From Isoetes taiwanensis (lineage: Eukaryota > Streptophyta > Lycopodiopsida > Isoetales > Isoetaceae): a stretch of DNA of 64,000 nucleotides. The stretch's first letter is position 1. Every line of letters starts with the position of its first letter. The translations under genes were made by a program, and so were the position numbers. The notes under the pieces were generated by a model, which worked only from the letters and a program-made list of their open reading frames with translations, had not been told where the DNA came from and did no database searches. Where the stretch lies: contig JAJEKV010000281.1 of the NCBI GenBank assembly GCA_021234155.1, positions 310,001 to 374,000 of the forward strand, in the 5' to 3' direction. Positions 55,101-64,000 of the stretch are shown here, piece by piece.

Positions 55101-56387
55101 TTCGGACAATGAGCAAGTTGAAGTTCTTTGTTCATAACTTGTTCTTGACTTGTTTATTTTTTATTTTATTTTTATTTGAAGGAACGAATTTTTATATTAA
55201 TCATATGGAAAATATCCGATATTATAAAACCGTGGCGTCTGTCTGTCCGACTGATCGACGGCCAAGATCGTCCCAATGTCCCTCTGCCCCATCGACAGTC
55301 CAGATTTTTCGTTTGTCCCTCCGTTGCTATGGACGTCTCAGATTTGGCCATGTGGCAAAGAGGAAGGGAGGCATTGTCTCAAAATTTTAACATGGCATGG
55401 TTTGGGATTCAAGGGATTTGCTTTTGGACTCTGCACGGTTTGAAGTCTGCAGCTCATTATTATTTGTCTGAGAGGATTTTCGGTCATATTGAAATAATCT
55501 AGAGATCCTTTGATTTCTAAGCTTTTGAAAGGGCAGAGGATCTGGATAGAGAATGTGCTCAGGAAGCGCCGGCAGCATTTGAATTCGGCAAATGAGGCCA
55601 GCAAAGTTTGAAGCTAGGTACATGGCTCTCCTCAATTTTTATTTTATTTAGGTTTAGGAGTGAATTGTCTAAAGGGAGCTCAGAGGATTTACCTTATGTA
55701 CAATTTACCTTATGCAGGGCAGCTCATGCAACATCCCAATTGTTCTTATTTGTTTTTTTATAGGAGGCAGTTTTGGGCAAGAAAGATATGGTTTTGCTGG
55801 ATAGATACTGTCGCCATTGAAACGTAAGCATTTGAATTGTTTTTATTGAACTTCTATTTCTTATTTAGGGTTCTTTCTTCTTTCATTTGTTTCATGGATT
55901 ATACCAGCAGTCGTTTGATGCAAACAAATTTATCAGATTCATAGCAGTCCTGCTATAAAGTATGACAGGTAGTAGCACAACAATTATTCTGTGTTTAATG
56001 ATTCTCTTGAGAGCTGACTTCAGAAATATCTGACACGGCAAACAAGAGTATTGCATGATAATTGAAACTACTGTGTATGGATATATGAAGGCAAAGGAAC
56101 CTATAATGAACAAGTTCGAATAAAGGTGTTCCTATGGCTTCTCAAAAATTTAGGTATGTTTTTGAAATTCGTTCTTTGCTTTTTTGTTCCCATTTCTCGG
56201 CATTTGTAATAAGCTTTAAGATGTGATGTCATTGGAGCACTTGGGAAAACTTCTCCTGTTCCTGTGGAATATTTCTGTTAAATGAATTAGTAAGGTATGA
56301 TATGTTCTCCAAGCTATTTACATCATAGATAAATTTGCAGTTTCAGTAGTAGCAACAACTTATTTTCTGGAAAGTGGCGTGAGTATG

Positions 56388-56735
56388 TCAATTTCCTGTT
56401 AAGTTAAATTTTCTGTCAATTTTCTTTGCTATTGTTTGAGCGCCTATAGATTGTATAAAAGTATCATAAGAAGGAGGCAAACTTCCTAGAAGGGTCATCA
56501 TTGCATGACAATCTTGAATTGAGAGCCACCGCGGGCGAAGTCGCCTCAAAAGTGTCTTGAATTCATTGATGAATTTGGCCATGCTTTGATTTTCCACCAT
56601 TTGGAGAGATTTATAAAATCGTTACTATAGGAAAAGTTTAGTACATGCATCTTGAGGTTCATGCATACCAACTAGATGTTCCCAAGCTTCTTTGGACGTT
56701 TTGGTTTCGGGCAAGTGTGAGTCATTGTTTTGCGG
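56388..56735 (-). pseudogene. Ty1/copia gag fragment (copy 2)
   Basis: The same fragment as at 51790-52125: MVENQSMAKFINEFKTLL, then CHAMMTLLGSLPPSYDTFIQ and LTGN. The part corresponding to ERFAAIGSP is garbled here (RRLRPRWLS), an in/del patch at GC-rich bases. Confidence 0.75.
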
Positions 56736-56739
56736 CTGC

Positions 56740-57150
56740 GACATGAATCATTCCTGAAGACTATGCAAGATAGAAGCGTCATTATTAAACTTACAGATTG
56801 CGGTACCTGTAAAGTAGACTTCCACACTCATAGTGACCACACGCACCATACAGGTACAAAGGCGTATTGGGCACCAGGAATGGAAGAAAGGGGGGGCAAA
56901 TTTCATGGAAGGTACACATTTATAGCTTTGATGTTTTGTGCATAGAAATCCTTACAGGCAAACTACCGGATGCAGAAAATTTAAAAAGGGGAGAAATGCC
57001 TTCATTCCCACGGGACATTCCAGAGCATCTTGTCATCATTATATGTCATTGCATATAACAAGAGATTCAAAACCATCCTACCTCTGAAGAAATATGCAAA
57101 GATCTAAGCAGACTAAGGGAAGAGTTTAAGATAATTTCTCCTTGAATTTG
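56740..57150 (+). pseudogene. Ser/Thr protein kinase C-lobe fragment (copy 2, contiguous)
   Basis: The clearer copy: HESFLKTMQDRSVIIKLTDC (start of the activation segment, DCG for DFG), TGTKAYWAPGMEE, then in another frame HIYSFDVLCIEILTGKLPDA, ENLKRGEMPSFPRDIPEHLV, IIICHCI, and finally TSEEICKDLSRLREEFKIIS-P-stop at about 57151. It represents the last third of a kinase domain. N-lobe, VAIK and HRD motifs are missing, so it is a fragment. The family within plant kinases cannot be fixed from this. Confidence 0.72.
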
Positions 57151-57163
57151 AATTTGCTTCTAA

Positions 57164-58628
57164 TCTTATATTATAATGTTATAGCGTAAGTATGTCATGA
57201 ATGAAACCCTAATTTGAATGGCCGAGATCATCTGGATGCATCCGAAGGCCTAGATTTATTTAACACTTACCAACACCGTGGATTGGTCATGCTTCGACTT
57301 TAAGGGAAAGGGTAAATGAAAGGGGGAAAAGGAAACGGAAGTGGAAAGAGAGAATGAAGGGCAAAAAGGCATGGGGAAAAGGGAAAAGGGTAAAAGGAAA
57401 AGGGAACTTCGATCTCTTAGGGAAAGGGAAATGAAAAGGGGAAAGGAAAAGGGAATGGAGAAAGAATGCAAAAAAGCATGGGGAAAAGGGGGGTATAAGG
57501 AGAGGGGAAAAGTGGGGATAAGAGAAGAAAAAGGCATAATGGAAAAAGGGAAGGGAAGGGAAGAAGAGGAGAGGAAGGGGAATAAAGCATGGAAAAGGTA
57601 AATGGAAGGGCATGAAAAAAAAGGAAAAAGGAAAAAGGTTGGGGAAAAAGAGGGAAAAAGGAAGGGAAAAATGGCATGGAAAAGGGGAAAAAAAAATGGG
57701 AAAAGGGAAGGAAAAACATGGGAAAAGGGAAAAAGGTGAAAGGTTGGAAAATGAGAGGGAAAAAGGAAAGGGACAAGGGGGCAAAGGATAAAAAAAAAAA
57801 AGAGAGACAAACAAAGGGAAAAAAAAGGATCAAAGAAAAGGGGGAGAAAGGGGTTGGAAAAATGATTAAAGAAGGAAAGGGAAAAAGGGGAAACAAGAAA
57901 AGGAAGGGGGGAAATAAAGGGATAAAACAAAAAGGGAAGGCATGGAAAAAGGGAAAAGGAAAGGGAAAGGGAAACCTAGGGACAAGGAAGGAGATGGAAA
58001 AATAAGAGGAAAAAACAAAAAGGCATGGGAAAAGGAAAAAAAGGGGAGGAAAAAAAGAAAAGCGGAAAGGTTGGAAGGGAAAAAGGGCACACAAAAAAGG
58101 AGGAAAAAAGAAAAAAAGAAGGGAAAAATGGAGGAAAAAAGAGAAGGGAAAATAGGCATGGAAAAAGAAATAGAAAAAGAAAAAAAGGTGGAAAAAAAGG
58201 GAAGACATGGAAAAAAAAAGGAAAGGGGGAAAAGAGAAGGCATAAAAAAAAGAACATGAAGGGAAAAAGGGGAAAATGGAAAAAAGAAAAAGAGAAGAGG
58301 GTGAGATGGAAAAAGGAAGGGAGAAAAGAGCAAAGGAAAAAAGGTTAAGGGGAAAAAGAGCATGGAAAAGGGGGAAAAGGAAAGGATGGGAAAACAAGGA
58401 AACATGTGGGAAAAAGAGGAAAGACGAGAAAAAGGAAGGACAAAGGAAAAAAAAAAAAAAAATAAAAAAAAGAAAAAGAAAAAGGGAAGGAAAGGGAAAG
58501 GGATGGGAAAACAAGGAAACATTTGGAGAAAGCAGGAAAAAAAATCCCAAAAAATTTAAAAAAAGAAAAAGGAAAGGGAAAGGGATAGGGCTTTTTCTCA
58601 AATCCCAAAGCCGGGCTCCAATTACTAG
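57164..58628 (+). mobile_element. Non-autonomous Helitron 4 with purine-rich cargo
   Basis: It starts TCTTATATTATAATGTTATA after A (57163) and ends AGCCGGGCTCCAATTACTAG followed by T (58629). The empty site is seen in copy 1 at 54795/54796 (CTTCTAATAGAAAC), giving exact A|T insertion. 57300-58600 is almost pure A and G on the plus strand. Long Lys/Glu/Gly frames and their Phe/Pro antisense frames are composition artefacts. Confidence 0.88.
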
Positions 58629-58801
58629 TAGAAACTAATGTATTCACGTATGGACCATGTGTGCTCCTCAATAATCTTTTCTCCTACATTTTAGAGACAA
58701 AAAGAAAGGGATACTCCATAACGTGTTTCCAGAGTCCATAATGTGTTGTATGTTAGTTTGGTTAAGCAATATGTTTCTGACAGCAGTAACGTCTTTGCAG
58801 G

Positions 58802-60777
58802 AACGATCCTTGCACAATTCCCTGCTTTTAGAAAGGAGGCCAGCTCTTGATGATGTTACGACATCAACCTTGAAGAAGATATCTCTGAAAGAAGAGCTGA
58901 CCTGATACAAAAATAGGTCTCATTTAAGAGACCAATCGAAGGCTCCAGAAGGCCGAAAACGGGAGGAAGTAAACATAAAATGGCGTCTGAACGATCGTGG
59001 CATGCATTCCTCTTGCCATCTGCTTTCGGATCCATATATACAAACTAAATCTCTTTGATTTTTGCGTTTTTGGTAAATCGGGAATTTATTCCGGCGATCA
59101 AAACTCCATAAAACCTTAGGAAAATAGCTCAAAAAAATTCTAAAAAGGTTCCTCACCAAACCGGAAAAACCCAAATTAACAAGATTGATTGCTTGATATG
59201 TGTCTTCCTTCAAATGATATTGTTTGTTTCTTATGAATTGTACTTTGAACAACTTTGTTATCATGTTAGAAGCATATTGAATTAATTGTCATATACTAAT
59301 GAGTGCTCAAAGCATGAAGTTAAATAGTTGCACTTTAGCTAAGAACCAAGAAAAATTCGCCAACACCAGAATTTCATGTCATATAGATTTTACACTTTAG
59401 GCAAATGGGAAGATAATGAAAGCGCTTTATTTTATCAGATTTTGCCAAGCAAAAAATCTATGAATTGTTGTTTTTCATAGGTTTAGCCAACATTAATTTG
59501 AATAGAAAAAAATTTAGGGCCCTTAAATTTTAACCTGAAATTGATTCAAGGTCATCCTTCAAAAGAACATATTATGTAAAAAGAGCATAGTGTTTTGGTT
59601 CTCAAGAAATTAGAAAAGGTTTGTCTATCTAATATTATTATTGAACCAGCTTTGTTTTAAAATTGAAAACTTCTTATTGATTGATATCATTTTCAATTGC
59701 AGGATATAAGTACCTCATGAAGTACTTTATTTGTTAATATTAATTAATGCACATGATCTTGAGGTTTAAAGTAAACTTTCTAGTTTCCATTCCAAGCTGC
59801 CTGTCAAGTTATGTGTTCAATAGATTTTGTAAACCTATGCATTGAATGGTAACCTCAACTTGTATTTTTAAACTTCCCAAGTTGTGGAAGCAATGCAAAC
59901 GAATGAGGACAAATATGAAAAGCTATAATTACGAAAAATAAAAATAGGCCACTATGTCTGTTGATGATAATTAGAGAGATTACTTCTATATCCAATTTGT
60001 CAAATTGTGGATCATAATAGTCCATGCCTACTTATATTCTAGTTTTGCATGTAGTAGTGTGTTATTTTTAACATCAAATTGGAGATCTGTATTGTTAAAC
60101 ACGTGTCTTAAGTTTATGAACGTGTGTTTTGCACTAAGGTGATACAAACTACATTTGGAACTTTTATCACATGTTTGGTCAATTATGAGTTTAAAAAGAA
60201 TATTATCTTGTTTCAAAATAAAAATATGGCAAACCTAAGTAGAAACTAGAAATGGTCTATGCTTATTTACATTTAAAACTCGCATATAATGTGTTATTTT
60301 AGCATGGATTTCAAGATCTATGTTGCCAAGAAAGAGTCGCATTCATAAAAAATATTGCATATCATAAAAGATGAGTTATATTACTATTACCTTAACTAAC
60401 CTCCAGTTTTAGGTAGTGGCAACCAGTTTCGAATATAAAGATAGATAGATAGTTGTTTTAACATCACGCCACTAGGCAGCATCTAAATGGACATGGTTAT
60501 TCACTATATTTAAGTTGATAAAATTGTTTTGTATGTAGACATAAGTGGAATGGATAGAGTGCATCATTCATTGCTTTTGAAAAGCTTATGTATGAGTTTA
60601 ATTAAATCATTTTAGTTCTTTTCTTTGCCATAGATTCTGTGTCAAAACTTCTTTAGTGAAAATTGAGATCAACATGACTTATTGAGACTTAAAATAATTA
60701 TTGGACTATAGCTCTTAGAGCTAACAACTTATGACCACAAGTCTTACATCCACACTTGTTATAATAAAGAAGAAACA
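58802..60777. other. AT-rich stretch, no gene recognised
   Basis: Only short chance frames. A short ATAG repeat near 60440. No promoter, RNA or transposon signature was recognised. Confidence 0.5.
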
Positions 60778-61606
60778 GGCCATCGGGAGTAAGAGGAGGA
60801 TGAGCGCACCCTTCTCGCGCCTAGGGACTCGTGCATCACCCAGCCCTGATGGATGAGGCTTTGCTCGAAGCTGTTCTCCAAGGGCTGGGTTTTGTCATCC
60901 CTCCCCAAGGCCATGAGGACACCCTTCAAGCTATCGAGGATCTGATTGAACTAGCTAGCAATAATCAGTCTAGAATAGGCTTCTGTAGAGCAGATTTTGA
61001 ATTCCTTAACAAGTTTTTTCTCTGCATTTTGTGCTTTGACAGAATCGGGTCCTTTAAGAGTTTCAGCCCACAACTCTCAGCTATATCTCGCTTTGGGCAA
61101 CAGATTTGAGCGGAATCTCTTTCTTTTAGAGGTTTCTACAGAATTTGGAACAGAACCTCTTTATCACTGGGCTAATTTCTTCGATCTTCAGCCAACAGAA
61201 GTCTTTGGGGATCTTGGAGTTGTGGTTTGGAGGTTTGGGGTGGCTAATTGACTGTTCCGTGATCTTGGTTCCTCTTCTGTTTTGTCTTTTTTTTCTTTTT
61301 TCCTTCCCTCCGTTAATTTTTTCTTGCTAGTTTTTCTTTTTTAATTTTGGTTGTTCCTCTAACGGTTGATGGGACCCTTCCCCCCCTGCTAGATCCTTGC
61401 AGATGGTCCAGGGTACGAGGAGTCCTCCTTGATTATTTGAGTAGCTTTCCTCTTTTTTGTCAATCATTCCCTTCTCCTGTCTTCTTTCCCCTTTTCTTTT
61501 TTTTTCCGCCCCCTTCTGCTTTTTCTTTCTCCCTTCCTTTTGATCCTATTCCGTTCGCTCTCTTCTCTCCTTTCTTTGTCGCCCATTCCCGTTTCCCTGT
61601 TGCATT
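60778..61606 (+). other. Probable LINE 5' untranslated region
   Basis: The stretch leads into the LINE ORF1 start at 61607. It holds a short frame (60831-61109, MHHPALMDEALLEAVLQGLG) of unknown meaning, then a T- and C-rich leader (61270-61600). The boundary with older sequence is not clear. Confidence 0.35.
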
Positions 61607-63605
61607 ATGAGAACCAAGGGATTGACAAGCAAACCGGCAGTTTGGGGTTCTTCTTCCTCAGCGAGAGTGCCCTATGAATATAAGGACACTGATCCAATTT
61701 TGCTCATTCAAAGTTGGGATCAGATATTCGTTCTGGATGACAAAAAAGATCAAACTTGGATCAAAATGAAGGAACTTAAAGCTGCTTTCGACATTATAAG
61801 AGAACAACAAGAAGCAGCAGCAGAATGCATGGGAGTGTAGAAAGAAGGACAGATTCTGGTGTGCAAACTCGAAATGCAAAGGCTGGAGAACCAATACAAA
61901 GAAGGCAAAGCAAATGATCGTGATCTCGTCAGGCAGATGCTTCAAAAGATCCAAGAAATGGACATGCTCTTATACCAACTTATCAGAGTCAAAAGGGGGC
62001 ATTCGAAAGAGGACTGCTGCAGCCTCAAGAACCAAATTTTCAGGAGATCTATGACTGAAATGCTGCAAGCAGCAAAAGGTTTGGTTGAGGAACTCGAGGA
62101 TCTTGGGTGGAAATCCAAAGCCTCCTTCCGTCTGGTGAAAATCTGGGAGGAAGCCGATGACCATGTTATAGAAAACTTTCGGAAAGGCTTCAAAAATAGA
62201 CTTCCCCCCTTTGCCGCTGATACCCTGAAGGAAGTGGAGATGGATTACAAAACCTACCAACTCCCGCTTGAAACTGCTGCCAAATGTAAAATTGCTGACA
62301 ATAATGGCTATTTTAACCCAACTGACTGTGCCAACTGTGAATGCCAAAACTGCACCAACATCAAGGAGCAGAATATGGACAAAAACAGAACAAAGGTCTC
62401 CAAACAAACTCTGAAGTCATCCGTCCCCATCATGGGAAAATATGACAAGATCAATGGTAACTCTTACAAAAGTGTTTTACTCAATTCTTTCAATTCTGTT
62501 GATGTTGCCACTGACCCTATTATTAAGGAAAATGATACTAATGAGGTGAAGAGTTTCCTTGATCTCAGTAAAATTATTGATAATTCGGCTAATATCAGAT
62601 ATATCAATCACGGGATTCTTGTCCATTTCCCTCAAAATTGCCCCTCCATTAGCACTGTCAAATACTGGATTACCAAATCCCTCTTGATTCCCATCCTCTC
62701 CATTCTTAAAATTTGCAAGGAGGAAAGGAATGTCTCTTTGATTCTCACCAGGAAGATCTCCCTCATTTCAGGATATCCGGTGTATATCATGAAATGGGAT
62801 CCCTATTATATTCCAGGGGACTTTTCCACAATTGCTACAACCACTTGGATCTCCTGTTCGAATCTTCCCACGGGTTGCTGGACTGTTTCCCATCTTAAAA
62901 CCATCGCTAGTAGCTTAGAGGAAATTATTCAGGTCGCCATTCCTCAAACAAATTTCCCCTCTGTTTGCATTCAGAAGAAAATTTATTCAAACTGGGAGGA
63001 TTGTATCCCCTGTAAAATCCCCTACAGAGGTATGTTCAATCTTAACATTTTATATTCTAAAATGCCTCTGGCCAAGAGCTCCCAAGCTCCTCCCAAAGAG
63101 CAATATAAGGATATTAAAGTTCAGAAAAATGTGGAAACACATCAAAGAAAGCAGGTCTGGAGACCTAAGGCTAAGCTCATGGAAGATAATTACATTGTCA
63201 AGACTGAATGCAGCACTAGTAAAGGCTATGTTCAAAGAGAAAATCACAATACCAGGGTTGCGTTAAACACTAGTGCCAAGAACCCCATGGTATGTATTTT
63301 CAAGATAGAGGTATTATATTCCAATTTCCCTCCAAAGTTATGATTAAAGTTGATCTTGTTAATATGAGCATCTCTACTATTGATCTTGGTATGTTAAATG
63401 ACAATTTTGGCATTTATGAGGACACCAGGAAGGAAGACTCGGAGGATGATTTAGAATTTCATATCAGCAGCAAGTCCTTCACTCTGGAAGAGGAGGCCTG
63501 GTCTACAGTCAACAATAGAAGAAAAAAGGGAAAGAAACTCTCCAAAGATTATTCTCTAGGACCTCCAAGAAGATCCCCAAGGAAGATCCTCCCCCCCTCC
63601 AATGG
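61607..63605 (+). pseudogene. LINE (L1-type) ORF1 protein, DUF4283-like
   Basis: The ATG at 61607 starts MRTKGLTSKPAVWGSSSSAR. One in-frame TAG (61838-61840) separates it from the long frame to 63343. The N-terminal part is Gln/Glu-rich and likely coiled-coil (EMQRLENQYKEGKANDRDLV). There is a Cys cluster, DCANCECQNC. The middle matches the plant LINE/gag-like DUF4283 pattern: YPVYIMKWDPYYIPGDFSTI, WISCSNLPTGCW, HLKTIASSLEEII. A frame change near 63320 leads into a charged tail (63330-63605, EEEAWSTVNNRRKKGKK). ORF1 proteins of this kind bind LINE RNA. The ORF is cut at 63608 by Helitron 5, and no ORF2 is in the window. Confidence 0.65.
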
Positions 63606-63608
63606 ATA

Positions 63609-64000
63609 TCCTATATTATAATGTTATGCAGTGTTCCATCACGCCCTAAATCAGACGGCCACGATTTAATTAGACTAATTGGACGGTGGGGATCAAACCA
63701 ATGCAAGGGTAGCGATTAAACTAGGGCAATGACCAAACAGGGTTATGGAGCTTGGAGCAACGACGGTGGCAGATCTGGTGAGACCCCATTTGCTTATGCT
63801 TCATGTATTTGCTCACAGAATCGATAAGAACAGAGGCCGGTCTGGGCTAAAAGAATGATTATTCTTTTTTTTTCTTACTACTTCTACTTCTAATTCGTTC
63901 TAAAACTTTTTTCTCTGTTGTACAACTCTTCTTGAACCGTAGTCGGTGCTCGAGTGTGGTTCAATTCCCTGTCGTCTTCTAAAATAGGGCATAGAGTATT
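63609..64000 (+). mobile_element. Helitron 5, 5' end (runs off window)
   Basis: TCCTATATTATAATGTTATG after A at 63608, followed by about 390 bp nearly identical to the start of Helitron 1 (15044-15440). It is inserted into the LINE ORF1 tail. The 3' end is outside the window. Confidence 0.85.

Larger units (their letters stand above)
55503..58801. repeat. Duplicated composite segment, copy 2
   Basis: It matches 48311-48447 plus 51015-54969 in order. It lacks the 2.57 kb and 530 bp insertions and Helitron 3, but carries Helitron 4. It diverges at the CTTTGCAGG boundary near 58801. Confidence 0.85.

Noticed and set aside
57256-58671. Long frames of the same kind (up to 394 codons)
   Set aside because: Same composition artefact in the second purine-rich Helitron.
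1-64000. CRISPR arrays, bacterial operons, rRNA genes
   Set aside because: No regular spacer-repeat arrays, Shine-Dalgarno-linked gene strings or rRNA sequence were seen; the window is eukaryotic repeat DNA.

Overview
This is a window of a repeat-rich land-plant nuclear genome. The evidence is a Ty3/gypsy chromovirus with an initiator-Met-tRNA primer site, a Ty1/copia gag fragment, L1-type LINE pieces, Helitrons, a Penelope-like element, plant-style TATA boxes, and a plant-like Ser/Thr kinase fragment. I see no intact ordinary host gene. A Penelope-like element without a visible GIY-YIG domain hints at a lycophyte, fern or other non-flowering lineage, but I cannot name the organism.

Layout. 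1-5630: the 5' part of one LTR retrotransposon (sense = minus strand). 5.8-8.7 kb: a GC-rich, frameshifted L1-type LINE remnant. 8.7-12.9 kb: no recognisable gene. 12.96-14.1 kb: a pyrimidine-rich array with a unit of about 325 bp. 14.3-14.85 kb: short tandem repeats and a SINE-like segment. 15044-18522 and 18523-21353: two non-autonomous Helitrons head to tail. 21.5-22.1 kb: a small two-exon gene candidate. 22682-47482: a Penelope-like element (minus strand) with about 2.52 kb direct terminal repeats. Its body is split by a complete 13.1 kb LTR retrotransposon (28491-41582, TSD AGAAT), and its right terminal repeat carries a 2.4 kb secondary insertion. 47.9-58.8 kb: a duplicated composite segment (kinase 3' end beside an antisense copia gag scrap), in which each copy carries its own purine-rich Helitron at a different site. 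61.6-63.6 kb: LINE ORF1, broken by another Helitron that starts at 63609 and runs off the window.

The most striking content is in the two related LTR retrotransposons (1-5630 and 28491-41582). Between the primer-binding site and gag, both carry extra genes. The first encodes a histone H3-family protein: an H3/CENH3-like N-terminus, a long charged and proline-rich linker, and a C-terminal H3 histone fold with CENH3-like residues. The complete element also ends its integrase with a chromodomain. Each of the first two extra genes sits behind the same module: two copies of a ~67 bp palindrome, then a CTATAAATAR TATA box about 102-115 nt before an ATG. The module is conserved in order and spacing in both elements. 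I infer a chromovirus lineage that captured a CENH3-like histone and expresses accessory genes from internal promoters.

Caution: nearly identical duplicates in this window differ mainly at CAG/CTG trinucleotides, often by indels. That pattern looks like systematic consensus error at methylated CHG sites, so many apparent frameshifts may not be real.
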